From: Clostridia bacterium
GTDB taxonomy: Bacteria; Bacillota; Clostridia; UBA1381
Assembly (NCBI GenBank): GCA_900756545.1
Contig: CAAEKO010000012.1
Coordinates: forward strand, 1-64,000
DNA length: 64,000 nt
Reading direction: 5' to 3'
Each line of letters starts with the position of its first letter. Within the stretch, counting starts at the first letter, position 1. The position numbers were made by a program, and so were the translations under genes. Positions 25,425 through 34,538 of the stretch are shown here, piece by piece. The notes under the pieces were generated by a model. That model did no database searches. It worked only from the letters and a program-made list of their open reading frames with translations, and was not told the DNA's origin.

Positions 25425-26666
25425 TTATTCATCCCTATATTTTTTAAATACAATCGTGGCGTTGTGCCCGCCGAAACCCAATGAGTTGGACATAGCGTAT
25501 TCCACCGGCTGGCGCCGCCCTTCATTGGGGACAATATCCAGATCACATTCCGGATCTGGATTCCTATAGTTGATCGTTGCCGGGATAAACCCATCCCGAA
25601 TAGCTAACGCACATACGATTGCCTCAATTCCACCGGCTGCGCCAAGGAGATGGCCGGTCATGGATTTTGTGGAGCTGACGGCAACCTTCCTCGCCGCATC
25701 CTTAAATACACTCTTAATCGCTGTTGTTTCAAAGCTGTCGTTATATTTTGTCGAAGTGCCGTGGGCGTTGATATAGGTAATGTCCGCCGGCTCTATTCCT
25801 GCATCCGCAATCGCAAGCTCCATAGCTTTCGCGCCGCCTTCTCCGCCAGGAATCGGGCTGGTGATGTGATAGGCGTCATCCGTAGCGCCATAACCTACCA
25901 TTTCACAGATAATGTTCGCCCCCCGCGCTTTGGCATGCTCCAATTCCTCCAAAATAACAAAGCCCGCACCTTCACCCATTACAAAGCCGTCCCGTTCCGC
26001 ATCAAAGGGCCGTGAGGCGTTCTTCGGGTCTTCGTTGTTCGTAGACATAGCTTTCATGCTGCAAAATCCCGCAAAGGATAACGGCGTTACAGCCGCCTCT
26101 GCACCGCCGGCGATGATTACGTCGTTAGCGCCGTACTGAATATGGCGGTACGCGTCGCCGATTGCATTGGTACCAGATGCACAGGCGGAAACTACATTTT
26201 CATTAACCCCCCGGGCGCCGAATTTGATCGCGATCTGCGCCGCACCCATATTCGATATCATCATGGGGATGAAGAATGGGCTGACCCGTCCCGGGCCCCG
26301 GTCCAGCATAGTCTTGTGCTGTTCTGCCAACGTTTCAATACCGCCTACGCCGGAGCCTGTAATAACTCCAACCCGCCACGGATCCTCTTTTTCCATGTCA
26401 AGGCCGGCGTCCTTCATGGCGGCCTCCGCCGCAATCAGTGCAAGCTGTGTATACCGATCCATTTTCCGGGCTTCTTTTTTGTCGATATAATCTGTAGGCT
26501 CAAAGTTCTTCAATTCGCCTGCAATCTGACATTTAAACTCCGAGGCGTCAAAGCTTTTTACTGTATCAATCCCGCATACGCCCTTCTGGATAGAATCCCA
26601 GAACGCATCCTTATCATTGCCGATCGGCGTAATCGCGCCGACGCCGGTTACCACTACTCTTCTCAT
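25425..26666 (-). CDS. fabF: Beta-ketoacyl-ACP synthase II
   Basis: Elongates acyl-ACP with malonyl-ACP. The catalytic Cys is in VVSACASGTN (Cys162), with the two His residues in NAHGTSTKYND and TGHLLGAAGG. The length of 413 is normal. The ATG at 26666 is preceded by GAGGTG; an in-frame GTG four codons earlier is part of that ribosome site. It is the last gene of the fab series, 122 bases after acpP. Confidence 0.96.
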   Translation of the reverse strand: MRRVVVTGVGAITPIGNDKDAFWDSIQKGVCGIDTVKSFDASEFKCQIAGELKNFEPTDYIDKKEARKMDRYTQLALIAAEAAMKDAGLDMEKEDPWRVGVITGSGVGGIETLAEQHKTMLDRGPGRVSPFFIPMMISNMGAAQIAIKFGARGVNENVVSACASGTNAIGDAYRHIQYGANDVIIAGGAEAAVTPLSFAGFCSMKAMSTNNEDPKNASRPFDAERDGFVMGEGAGFVILEELEHAKARGANIICEMVGYGATDDAYHITSPIPGGEGGAKAMELAIADAGIEPADITYINAHGTSTKYNDSFETTAIKSVFKDAARKVAVSSTKSMTGHLLGAAGGIEAIVCALAIRDGFIPATINYRNPDPECDLDIVPNEGRRQPVEYAMSNSLGFGGHNATIVFKKYRDE

Positions 26667-26788
26667 GGTTTGTTTCACCTCATATATACTCTATTATGTT
26701 TCTATCTATCTAAATTTAATCAATAATTCACAAAATTCATCCGATTGGGCCGGGACAGGCCAATTCCTGCCCCTCCCCCAATTCTGCT

Positions 26789-27019
26789 TTATTCTCTCTC
26801 TTTAATGTAATTTACAGCATCGCCCACTGTTGAAATCTTTTCAGCATCTTCGTCTGGAATCTCAATATCAAATTCTGTTTCCAAGCCCATGATCAATTCA
26901 ACAATGTCCAGAGAATCAGCGCCCAAATCGTCAATAAAAGATGACTCCATTGTTACAGACGCTTCATCAACGCCCAGCTGATCTACAACAACTGCCTTTA
27001 CCTTTTCAAAAATATCCAT
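26789..27019 (-). CDS. acpP: Acyl carrier protein
   Basis: A 76-residue acidic carrier protein. The phosphopantetheine site is GADSLDIVEL with Ser36. The start is ATG at 27019 with AGGAGGTG eight bases upstream; the in-frame GTG three codons earlier belongs to that site. It lies between fabG and fabF, so carrier and enzymes are made together. The AcpS that would load it is encoded at 42091-42438. Confidence 0.96.
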   Translation of the reverse strand: MDIFEKVKAVVVDQLGVDEASVTMESSFIDDLGADSLDIVELIMGLETEFDIEIPDEDAEKISTVGDAVNYIKERE

Positions 27020-27054
27020 CCCCGTCACCTCCTTTCGCGTCTGCGCATATCCGC

Positions 27055-27795
27055 TTACATCACCAGACCGCCGTCCACATGGATGACCTGTCCGGTTATA
27101 TAGCTTGCCATGTCGGAGGCCAGGAATGCCGCCGCATCGGCCACATCCTCTGCCGCCCCAAACCTAGAGAGCGGAATCGCGTCAAAATATTGTTTCTTCA
27201 CATCCTCCGGGAGCTGATCGGTCATAGCTGACGCGATGAACCCCGGTGCGATGGCGTTTGCACGTATTCCTTTTTTGGAAAATTCCTTTGCTGTCGTTTT
27301 GGTCAGCCCGATCAGACCAGCCTTGGAGGCGGAATAATTCGCCTGTCCGGCATTGCCCATCACGCCCACCACCGATGCAATATTCACAATCGCGCCCCGG
27401 CGCTGCTTCATCATAGGCCGCGCCGCCGCCTTGATACAGTGGAACGCGCCTTTTAAATTGATATCCATAACCATATCCCAGTCTTCATCAGACATCCGAA
27501 GCATTAATCCGTCCCGGGTAATACCTGCATTGTTTACAAGTATATCAATTGTACCGAATTTGTCAAGTGTTTCCTGCATTAAATTTTGTACATCTTCAAA
27601 ATTTCGTACGTCGCCCTTAACCACAATACAGTCCACACCCAGCTTTTTGATTTCTTCACAGGTCTCATCCGCATATGTAGAAGAAGGGATATCGTTGATC
27701 ACGATATTCGCGCCTAAACCTGCCATTTTCACCGCGATCGCTTTACCGATCCCCCGCCCTGAGCCTGTAATAATTGCTGTTTTTCCCTGTAACAT
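27055..27795 (-). CDS. fabG: 3-oxoacyl-ACP reductase
   Basis: A short-chain dehydrogenase that reduces the 3-keto group in each elongation round using NADPH. TGSGRGIGKA (residues 10-19) binds the cofactor, NNAG is at about 88-91, and the catalytic Ser, Tyr and Lys are in IASVVG and YSASKAG. The length of 246 is typical. It begins one base after fabD ends. Confidence 0.96.
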   Translation of the reverse strand: MLQGKTAIITGSGRGIGKAIAVKMAGLGANIVINDIPSSTYADETCEEIKKLGVDCIVVKGDVRNFEDVQNLMQETLDKFGTIDILVNNAGITRDGLMLRMSDEDWDMVMDINLKGAFHCIKAAARPMMKQRRGAIVNIASVVGVMGNAGQANYSASKAGLIGLTKTTAKEFSKKGIRANAIAPGFIASAMTDQLPEDVKKQYFDAIPLSRFGAAEDVADAAAFLASDMASYITGQVIHVDGGLVM

Positions 27796-27796
27796 A

Positions 27797-28732
27797 TCAG
27801 CCGCACACTCCTGTCAAAGTTTTTTCTAAGGACGCCATATCCTCCACATTATAGGTAACCGCTTCTTTGCTGATTTTCTTAACAAATCCGCTGAGAGTCT
27901 TACCCGGTCCGATCTCAATAAATGTGTCCACGCCATCATCCAGCATACGGCGTATGGATTTTTCCCAAAGAACGGAATTGGACACCTGTTTTACCAAAAG
28001 CGGGATAATATCCTCTTTTGCGTTCACATAATCCGCCGTAACATTGGTAATGATTGGGATCTGCATATCATGTACCGTCACATTTTCAAATTCCTTTTGC
28101 AGCTTTTCTCCCGCGCCGATTAACATACTGCAATGGAACGGGGCGGATACGGGTAAAAGCATCGCCCGTTTTGCGCCCGCCTCTTTTGCCAGCGCGCAGC
28201 AGGCCTCCACTGCTTTTACTTCACCGGAAACCACGATTTGTCCCGGACAGTTGAAATTCGCCGGCTCACATACGCCTTCTGCCGAAGCTTTCTTACAGCA
28301 TTCTACGACAGTCTCCGGCGCCAGTGCGATAATCGCCGCCATTGCGCCAATACCCTGCGGTACTTCCTCCTGCATATATTTCCCGCGTTTTTTGACCAGC
28401 CTTACCGCCTCCTTGAAAGCCAGAGAGCCGGACGCGATATGCGCCGTGTATTCCCCAAGGCTCAGCCCCGCCGCCACATCGGCTTTTATGCCCTTTTCCT
28501 CCAGAACCCGCAGCGCCGCCGTACTCATAGTCACTATGGTAGGCTGCGTGTTTTCCGTAACCATCAAGGCGTCCGCGCTGCCGCGGAATATCATTTCCTC
28601 AATATCAAATCCGAGACTGTCGGAAGCCTCCTCAAATACCTGCTTTGCGCACACAAAATTGTCCGCTAATTCCTTTCCCATGCCGACAGTCTGCGCACCC
28701 TGCCCGGCAAATATAAACGCTGTTTTTCCCAT
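27797..28732 (-). CDS. fabD: Malonyl-CoA:ACP transacylase
   Basis: Transfers malonyl from CoA to ACP. The nucleophile Ser91 is in GLSLGEYTAH, a variant of the usual GHSLGE with Leu in place of the first His. The catalytic His is in SAPFHCSM. GQGAQTVGMG near the N-terminus is also conserved. The length of 311 is usual. It lies between fabK and fabG. Confidence 0.96.
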   Translation of the reverse strand: MGKTAFIFAGQGAQTVGMGKELADNFVCAKQVFEEASDSLGFDIEEMIFRGSADALMVTENTQPTIVTMSTAALRVLEEKGIKADVAAGLSLGEYTAHIASGSLAFKEAVRLVKKRGKYMQEEVPQGIGAMAAIIALAPETVVECCKKASAEGVCEPANFNCPGQIVVSGEVKAVEACCALAKEAGAKRAMLLPVSAPFHCSMLIGAGEKLQKEFENVTVHDMQIPIITNVTADYVNAKEDIIPLLVKQVSNSVLWEKSIRRMLDDGVDTFIEIGPGKTLSGFVKKISKEAVTYNVEDMASLEKTLTGVCG

Positions 28733-28748
28733 TTCAAACCTCCTGCTG

Positions 28749-29687
28749 TTACAGCTTAGCTTCTATACCTTTTATAATTGTATCTATTCCGCTGAATAAG
28801 TCCTGAATAATCTGCGCACAAGGCTGGATATCATGAACCATAGCCGCGCTCTGCCCGGCCATCAGGGAACCCATTTCAACGTCGCCTTCCTCAAAAGCCC
28901 GGCGCAGTCCGCCTACGCCTAACGCCTCGATTTCATCAAAGCTGGCGCCCTGCTTTTCCAGCCGCTCATATTCCTGGGTTAGCTTGTTTTTCAGCGCCCG
29001 CACCGGCGCACCGTTTGCCCTCCCGGTCACGACCGCATCCCTATCCTTTGCTTTTAAAACGGCTTGCTTGTAGTTGTCGTGCGCCAGACATTCCTCGGAG
29101 CAAATAAATCTTGTACCGACCTGAATGCCGTCAGCGCCTAAAGCCAGCGCAGCCGCCGTGCCCCGCGCGTCCGCAATGCCGCCTGCGGCAACCACCGGAA
29201 TGCTGACAGCCTCCTTCACCTGCGGCACCAATACCATCGTTGTCAACTCACCGATATGTCCGCCGGCCTCTGTTCCCTCCGCAATAACCGCGTCCGCACC
29301 GGATTTTTCCATTCTCTTCGCCAGTGCAACGCTGGGGATAACCGGGAAGACCTTGATTCCCGCCGCTTTCAAATCCGGGATGTATTTTGCAGGATTCCCT
29401 GCTCCGGTTGCCACCACAGCCGGCTTCTCTTCTAAAATCACCTTCATAACGTCATCCGCAAAGGGCGACATCATCATCACATTTACGCCAAACGGCTTAT
29501 CCGTCAGCTTCCGCGCCTTCTGAATCTGTTCCCGGACGGCCTCTGCCGGCGCGCCGCCGGCCGCGATCAATCCCAAACCGCCGCCGTTGGATACCGCCGC
29601 CGCTAATTCTGCTGTTGCCACCCAGGCCATGCCGCCCTGGATAACCGGATATTCAATGCCAAGAAGCGTACACAATTTTGATTTCAT
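28749..29687 (-). CDS. fabK: Enoyl-ACP reductase II (FMN-dependent)
   Basis: Reduces the trans-2-enoyl-ACP at the end of each cycle. It is a nitronate-monooxygenase-like TIM barrel: IQGGMAWVA near the start, VIAEGTEAGGHIG with the flavin-site Gly and His, and AAGGIADARG and GADGIQVGTRF at the phosphate end. It takes the place of FabI; no FabI is visible here. The ATG at 29687 has AAAGGA about ten bases upstream, and the TTG two codons earlier is ignored. Its place in a fab operon separates it from 2-nitropropane dioxygenases of the same family. Confidence 0.94.
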   Translation of the reverse strand: MKSKLCTLLGIEYPVIQGGMAWVATAELAAAVSNGGGLGLIAAGGAPAEAVREQIQKARKLTDKPFGVNVMMMSPFADDVMKVILEEKPAVVATGAGNPAKYIPDLKAAGIKVFPVIPSVALAKRMEKSGADAVIAEGTEAGGHIGELTTMVLVPQVKEAVSIPVVAAGGIADARGTAAALALGADGIQVGTRFICSEECLAHDNYKQAVLKAKDRDAVVTGRANGAPVRALKNKLTQEYERLEKQGASFDEIEALGVGGLRRAFEEGDVEMGSLMAGQSAAMVHDIQPCAQIIQDLFSGIDTIIKGIEAKL

Positions 29688-29708
29688 TTGCAAAAATCCT
29701 TTCCATAT

Positions 29709-30686
29709 TTAGATTTCCAATAAAGCCGCGCCCCATGTCAGGCCGCCGCCGAAGCCAACGATAACAACCTTATCGCCCTTTTTCACTTTGCCTTTCTCTA
29801 CAGCCTCACATAACGCCACCGGGATTGACGCCGCCGATGTGTTGCCATATTTCTGTATGTCCACAAACATTTTGTCATCCGAAACACCCATGCGTTTCGC
29901 CGCGCCGTAAATGATCCGGGTATTGGCCTGGTGCGGTACGATCATGGCAATGTCGTCAATGGTCAGGCCCGCGTCCGCAATCACCTTGTTTGCGGCCTCC
30001 GCCATGATTTTCACTGCGAATTTCATAACCTCAGCTCCGGCCATCCAAATCGTGGATTTGTTCTTTCCGACCCGTTTTTCCAGTTCCGCTTCATCCTCTT
30101 TGCATGCCAGGCATGTCAGCTTTTCGCCGTCCTCGCCTCTGGCGCCAATGTGAACGGACAGAATCCCATTTTCCTCGGACGCCTCCAGCACTGCCGCACC
30201 GGCCGCATCACCGAACAGGATGCAGGTTCCGCGATCCTGATAATCCGTAATTTTGCTCAGGGAATCCGCACCCACGATTAAAACTTTTTGATAAAAGCCG
30301 GTTTCAATAAACTGCTTTGCTACCGTCAGCGCCGTGACGAAACCAGAGCACGCCGCATTTAAATCGAATGCAGCCGCTTTGTGTGCACCCAGATTCTTCT
30401 GGACTACACAAGCACAGGAAGGCGTAAAATAATCCGGGGTGATCGTCGCAATAATGATTAGATCCAATTCCTCCGCCGAAACGCCCGCATCCTCCATCGC
30501 TCGCTTCGCCGCCGCCGTAGCAATATCCGTGGTGTATTCGTTCTCCGCTGTAATATGGCGTTCCTTGATGCCTGTGCGCTGGGTGATCCATTCATCATTC
30601 GTTTCCACGATTGTTTCCATATATGCGTTATCGTAGATTTTCTCGGGCACATAAAGCCCGTAACCTGTGATCTTAGCCTTTTTCAT
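29709..30686 (-). CDS. fabH: Beta-ketoacyl-ACP synthase III
   Basis: Starts fatty acid synthesis by condensing an acyl-CoA primer with malonyl-ACP. The catalytic triad is visible as Cys113 in NAACSGFV, His in IVPHQANTRI and Asn in KYGNTSAAS. The length of 325 is typical. It follows plsX by 33 bases. Primer preference (straight or branched) cannot be read from the motifs. Confidence 0.96.
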   Translation of the reverse strand: MKKAKITGYGLYVPEKIYDNAYMETIVETNDEWITQRTGIKERHITAENEYTTDIATAAAKRAMEDAGVSAEELDLIIIATITPDYFTPSCACVVQKNLGAHKAAAFDLNAACSGFVTALTVAKQFIETGFYQKVLIVGADSLSKITDYQDRGTCILFGDAAGAAVLEASEENGILSVHIGARGEDGEKLTCLACKEDEAELEKRVGKNKSTIWMAGAEVMKFAVKIMAEAANKVIADAGLTIDDIAMIVPHQANTRIIYGAAKRMGVSDDKMFVDIQKYGNTSAASIPVALCEAVEKGKVKKGDKVVIVGFGGGLTWGAALLEI

Positions 30687-30719
30687 GTTTTATTAACATC
30701 CCTTTCCGAATTATATCTG

Positions 30720-31718
30720 TTATTTTTCCTCTGTATTTGTTATTGACTCACCGATATTTTGGATTAAATTCGTTTCTACGAATTTCTTTGCCTGAATAAT
30801 AGCTGAATAAGCAGCCTTCACATCCGATGAACCATGTCCCTTGATAACCGGTTTTTTCACCCCTAAAAGCGGTGCGCCGCCATATTCCCGGTAGTCCATC
30901 ATTTTTTTGAATTCTCCGATACCGCCCCGGACAAAAAGGCTTCCCATTTTAGTTATGGTATTTTTCATAAAAATCTGTTTAACGATCCGGGAAATCACAG
31001 CGCCCATGCCCTCGACAGTTTTCAGGATAACGTTACCCACAAAGCCGTCGCAGACGATCACATCGGCTGTACCCTCCATTACGTCCCGGCCCTCGATATT
31101 CCCGATAAAATTGACGTCCGCCTCCTGCAAAAGCGGATAGGTTTCTTTGGTCAGGGTATCTCCCTTGCCCTTTTCCTCGCCGTTGCTAATCAGGCCTACT
31201 GTGGGATTAGGGATATCCAATACATTTTTCATGTAAATACTGCCCATGACCGCGAACTGCACAAGATTAACGTCCTTGCAATTGGTATTTGCCCCGGCGT
31301 CAATCAATAGCTTCGGCCCCTTTGCCGTAGGCAGAAGGGTTGCCAGCGCCGGACGGTGTACGCCCTTGATCCGGCCCACAACTAAAAGCCCGGTGGTCAA
31401 AAGCGCTCCAGTATTGCCCATAGACAAAAGCGCGTCTCCGCCGCCGTTTTTCAAAAGTCTTCCGCCAACGACTACAGACGCATTCTTTTTTGTCCGCACT
31501 GCCTTGGCTGGTTCCTCATGGTTTGAAATCACCTCGTCTGCGTTAACGATCTCTATCTTATCCCCTGGATAGTTGTATCTTTTCAGTTCCTTCCGGATAA
31601 TATCCTCTTTCCCGACAAACACAATCTCCATCCGGAGCTCATTTGCCGCCTTCACCCCGGCCCCAACCGGAACCTGCGGGGCATTGTCGCCGCCCATGGC
31701 GTCAATAATGATCTTCAT
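30720..31718 (-). CDS. plsX: Phosphate acyltransferase PlsX
   Basis: Makes acyl-phosphate from acyl-ACP, feeding PlsY and so membrane phospholipid. IIDAMGGDNAPQ at the N-terminus and ALLSMGNTGALL, LLIDAGANTNCK and CDGFVGNVILKT are the family landmarks. The length of 332 is normal. The ATG at 31718 is preferred to a GTG one codon earlier. It is the first gene after fapR and lies in the classic fapR-plsX-fab order. Confidence 0.96.
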   Translation of the reverse strand: MKIIIDAMGGDNAPQVPVGAGVKAANELRMEIVFVGKEDIIRKELKRYNYPGDKIEIVNADEVISNHEEPAKAVRTKKNASVVVGGRLLKNGGGDALLSMGNTGALLTTGLLVVGRIKGVHRPALATLLPTAKGPKLLIDAGANTNCKDVNLVQFAVMGSIYMKNVLDIPNPTVGLISNGEEKGKGDTLTKETYPLLQEADVNFIGNIEGRDVMEGTADVIVCDGFVGNVILKTVEGMGAVISRIVKQIFMKNTITKMGSLFVRGGIGEFKKMMDYREYGGAPLLGVKKPVIKGHGSSDVKAAYSAIIQAKKFVETNLIQNIGESITNTEEK

Positions 31719-31751
31719 CACAAATCCAATTCCTTTCCCTGCATGAAATAA

Positions 31752-32309
31752 TCATTTTGCGTCTTCTGTAACCACCATATTGAATTTACCCCGGAATACT
31801 TCCTTTAATTCAACTTTTATACGAACCCAAACAATATATTCCTCCGTATCCTTGACACGCTTTACTTCAAATTTAGCAATCAGCTTATCGCCTTTTTTGA
31901 TTTCTTTCATAAATTTTACATTGGCCACCTTGATTACCGCCGTTTTTGCATTCAGAAGGTGCAAAGCCAAATTTTCTGCAAAAGCGAACACCGCCTGCCC
32001 CTGTACAATATCCGTTCCCCCAAAGGTCATGGATTCGTCGGTAATCATGACAGAAATACCATCGTGGTATGGATTCAGATCCAGCAAATCGCCGGTCTGG
32101 GCAGAATTATTCCGCGAAAGCTCGCTGGCAGCCACATTTTTGATCCGCTCCCGGTATTCCCGGATTCCCAACTCCGCCCGGTCCAGCCGGATGGTAGCGA
32201 CGCTGACCTTGAACTGTTGGGCCAATTCCTCGTCCTTCAAAAATGGATTTTCTTCAATTTTCTGTTTTAATCTTTCGTGGCGCAGTTTCTTTTGCTCCGC
32301 TTTGCCCAT
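31752..32309 (-). CDS. fapR: Fatty acid and phospholipid biosynthesis regulator FapR
   Basis: A repressor released by malonyl-CoA. The N-terminal helix-turn-helix (about 5-60) contains DEELAQQFKVSVATIRLDR. The C-terminal hot-dog domain (about 75-185) has the malonyl-CoA pocket region MTFGGTDIVQGQAVFAFAENLAL. The length of 185 is typical. It is the first gene of the fab cluster, and a palindrome matching the FapR operator pattern lies just downstream of its promoter, so autoregulation of the whole cluster is likely. Confidence 0.95.
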   Translation of the reverse strand: MGKAEQKKLRHERLKQKIEENPFLKDEELAQQFKVSVATIRLDRAELGIREYRERIKNVAASELSRNNSAQTGDLLDLNPYHDGISVMITDESMTFGGTDIVQGQAVFAFAENLALHLLNAKTAVIKVANVKFMKEIKKGDKLIAKFEVKRVKDTEEYIVWVRIKVELKEVFRGKFNMVVTEDAK

Positions 32310-32373
32310 TCTTTCTGTCTTTCCTTTCCCGGAATCAACCCGAATTCGACAGGTTTCCCGTATTTATGAATAG

Positions 32374-32393
32374 TTATTATGACCAGATAATAA
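32374..32393. promoter_or_regulatory. Probable FapR operator
   Basis: On the minus strand the sequence is TTATTAT-CTGGTC-ATAATAA: perfect seven-base arms around a core like that of known FapR boxes. It covers roughly the first transcribed bases after the -10 box at 32407-32412. Its position right before fapR makes repression of fapR-plsX-fab the natural reading. Confidence 0.75.
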
Positions 32394-32406
32394 AAACACT
32401 ATATGC

Positions 32407-32435
32407 ATTATACTCCATTCCATTCCAATTTGCAA
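32407..32435 (-). promoter_or_regulatory. Promoter of the fapR-plsX-fab cluster
   Basis: On the minus strand TTGCAA (32430-32435), a 17-base spacer and TATAAT (32407-32412). Confidence 0.8.
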
Positions 32436-32542
32436 GTCCTTTTAAAAAAATTCACAATTTATACACAAAATATGGTATACCAACGTCAGGCAAATACCAC
32501 AGATACTGTGTTTTTCCGCTGTCGATACTTCACTTATTCAGA

Positions 32543-32582
32543 CGAAAAAAAGAAGCGGCGGTCATATCCGTCGCTTCTTTCC
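32543..32582 (-). terminator. Terminator of nifS-nifU
   Basis: GAAGCGACGG and CCGCCGCTTC pair with one mismatch and are followed by TTTTTTT on the minus strand, just past the nifU stop codon. Confidence 0.85.
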
Positions 32583-32587
32583 CCATT

Positions 32588-33016
32588 TTATTCATGCCTT
32601 TGACAGGAACCGCAGCAGAAATCACAGGCGCTTTTATTTTCCTGAACTCCGCCCTGATTCTCCTTATAGCTGGCGATCGCCGCATGGATCGCCTCCTCCG
32701 CCAGCACAGAACAATGTATTTTTTCCGGCGGCAGACCATCCAGCGCCTCCATGACCGCCTTGTTAGTCAGTTCCAGCGCCTCATCCACTGTCTTTCCCTT
32801 CACCATCTCCGTAGCCATGGAGCTGGTCGCGATCGCCGCGCCGCAGCCAAACGTTTTAAACTTTACGTCCTTGATCACATTATCCTCAATATCCATGTAA
32901 ATCTTCATAATATCGCCGCATTTTGCATTACCAACCTGGCCTACCGCGTTTGCGTCCGCAATCTCGCCCACATTCCGCGGATTTGAAAAATGATCCATTA
33001 CTTTTTCACTGTACAT
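32588..33016 (-). CDS. nifU: Iron-sulfur cluster scaffold, NifU/IscU type
   Basis: A 142-residue scaffold on which Fe-S clusters are built with sulfur from the neighbouring desulfurase. The three ligand Cys are in GNAKCGDIM, TFGCGAAIA and KIHCSVLAE. The C-terminus carries an extra cluster ACDFCCGSC, seen in clostridial NifU-like proteins. The start at 33016 begins MYSEKVMDHF, the usual family start; ATG codons upstream in frame lack a good ribosome site. It follows nifS by 136 bases with nothing recognised between. Confidence 0.93.
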   Translation of the reverse strand: MYSEKVMDHFSNPRNVGEIADANAVGQVGNAKCGDIMKIYMDIEDNVIKDVKFKTFGCGAAIATSSMATEMVKGKTVDEALELTNKAVMEALDGLPPEKIHCSVLAEEAIHAAIASYKENQGGVQENKSACDFCCGSCQRHE

Positions 33017-33152
33017 AACTATAACCATTCCTTTCCGTGCCAAAAGCACAAAATCATCTGTGAAAATCCTCAAACAAATTGTGCGTAAAAACAGCGCTGT
33101 GAATATGTGTACGCAAGTAAGCTCAAACTGTTCTTCGGAATTTTCTCAAAAC

Positions 33153-34334
33153 TTAATCCTTCTTTCTCAAAACTTCTTCATACAGCGGCGACATCATCCG
33201 CAGCCGCTCCACAATCGGGGGCAGCTTTTCCAATACGTACGCCACCTCCTCGTCTGTGGTCTCCTCCGACACGCTAAGCCGCAGGGAGCCGTGAGCAATC
33301 TCGTGCGGAAGCCCGATGGCCAGCAGTACATGGGACGGGTCTAACGAACCCGAAGCACAGGCGCTGCCGCTGGAGGCGGCGACTCCATGCATATCCAGCA
33401 TCATTAAAATCGACTCGCCCTCAATATATTGAAATGAAAAATTCACATTGTTACATAAACGATTTTCATCCGTAGGGCCGTTCAGCCGGCAATACGGAAT
33501 GTTCTCCTGTATTCCCCGAATCAGCTTATCACGTTTATCACGCATAATTCCTATGTTTACGTCCATATTTTCTGTCGCAAGCTCAATAGCCCGGGCCAGC
33601 CCGGCGATACCCGCGAGGTTTTCTGTAGCTGCGCGCTTGCCCCGCTCCTGCCCGCCGCCGTGGATAAGATTGGCGATTCGTACACCGTTGCGGATATACA
33701 GCGCCCCTACCCCCTTAGGGCCATGAAATTTATGTGCCGAAATGGACAGCAGGTCTACACCCAAATCCCGCACATCCACGGGCATATGTCCGATTGCCTG
33801 TACTGCGTCCGTATGAAAAATGACGCTGTGCTTTTTTGCGATTTCCGATATCTCCCGGATCGGCTGAATCGTACCGATTTCATTATTCGCCGTCATAATG
33901 GTAATCAATACCGTTTGATCTGTAACTGCGGCCTCCACGTCAGCCGGATTTACGCGCCCTGTATCGTCTACCGGCAAATATGTGACTGTAAATCCATTCT
34001 TCTCCAAGAATTCACAGGTATGAAGCACCGCGTGGTGCTCAATCTGTGATGTAATGATATGGTTTCCTTTTTGCTTATTTGCATACGCTATTCCCTTGAT
34101 AGCCCAGTTATCCGCCTCACAGCCCGACGCCGTAAAATAAATTTCATTGGGTTTTGCGCCAATCGCTTTTGCGGCCTTTTCCCTGGCCTCCTCCAAAGCC
34201 TTTCCCGCCCTGCGGCCCATTTCATAAAACTTTGAGGAAGCGTTACCGTATATTTCCGTATAAAACGGTATCATGGCGTCTAAAACTTCTTTTTTCAGCG
34301 CAGTTGTGGCGTTATTGTCCATGTAGACCGTCAT
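33153..34334 (-). CDS. nifS: Cysteine desulfurase, NifS type
   Basis: A PLP enzyme that takes sulfur from cysteine for Fe-S cluster assembly. MDNNATTALKKEV begins the fold. SQIEHHAVL contains the His stacked on PLP, SISAHKFHGPKG the PLP Lys, and SSGSACASG the catalytic Cys loop, short as in the NifS/IscS class. The length of 393 is normal. AAGGAG precedes the ATG and a consensus promoter lies at 34384-34412. No IscR-type regulator gene is adjacent. Confidence 0.95.
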   Translation of the reverse strand: MTVYMDNNATTALKKEVLDAMIPFYTEIYGNASSKFYEMGRRAGKALEEAREKAAKAIGAKPNEIYFTASGCEADNWAIKGIAYANKQKGNHIITSQIEHHAVLHTCEFLEKNGFTVTYLPVDDTGRVNPADVEAAVTDQTVLITIMTANNEIGTIQPIREISEIAKKHSVIFHTDAVQAIGHMPVDVRDLGVDLLSISAHKFHGPKGVGALYIRNGVRIANLIHGGGQERGKRAATENLAGIAGLARAIELATENMDVNIGIMRDKRDKLIRGIQENIPYCRLNGPTDENRLCNNVNFSFQYIEGESILMMLDMHGVAASSGSACASGSLDPSHVLLAIGLPHEIAHGSLRLSVSEETTDEEVAYVLEKLPPIVERLRMMSPLYEEVLRKKD

Positions 34335-34383
34335 AAGTATCGCTCCTTTCGCAGATGTCCTGAATATCTGAACATCTATTCAT

Positions 34384-34412
34384 ATTTTACCGCCTATTTC
34401 CTATTTTGTCAA
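34384..34412 (-). promoter_or_regulatory. Promoter of nifS-nifU
   Basis: On the minus strand TTGACA (34407-34412), a 17-base spacer and TAAAAT (34384-34389). Confidence 0.8.
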
Positions 34413-34456
34413 TAGGTTTTTGAAAATACTACTTCATTTGTATAAATATTTTTTAC

Positions 34457-34485
34457 TGTACAAATCTGATAAAAGGCGGTATAAT
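34457..34485 (+). promoter_or_regulatory. Probable promoter of tmcAL
   Basis: TGTACA (34457-34462), a 17-base spacer and TATAAT (34480-34485), 53 bases before the start codon. The -35 box matches consensus at four of six positions. Confidence 0.55.
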
Positions 34486-34538
34486 GTCTATATTGATATG
34501 ATAAAACATTTTCAGTATTGACAAAAAGGCGGTAAAAT

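Noticed and set aside
26700..26780. Hairpin between acpP and fabF (ATTGGGCC and GGCCAAT)
   Set aside because: The stem is short and bulged and has no T-run on the minus strand, so it does not qualify as a terminator; the genes are probably cotranscribed.
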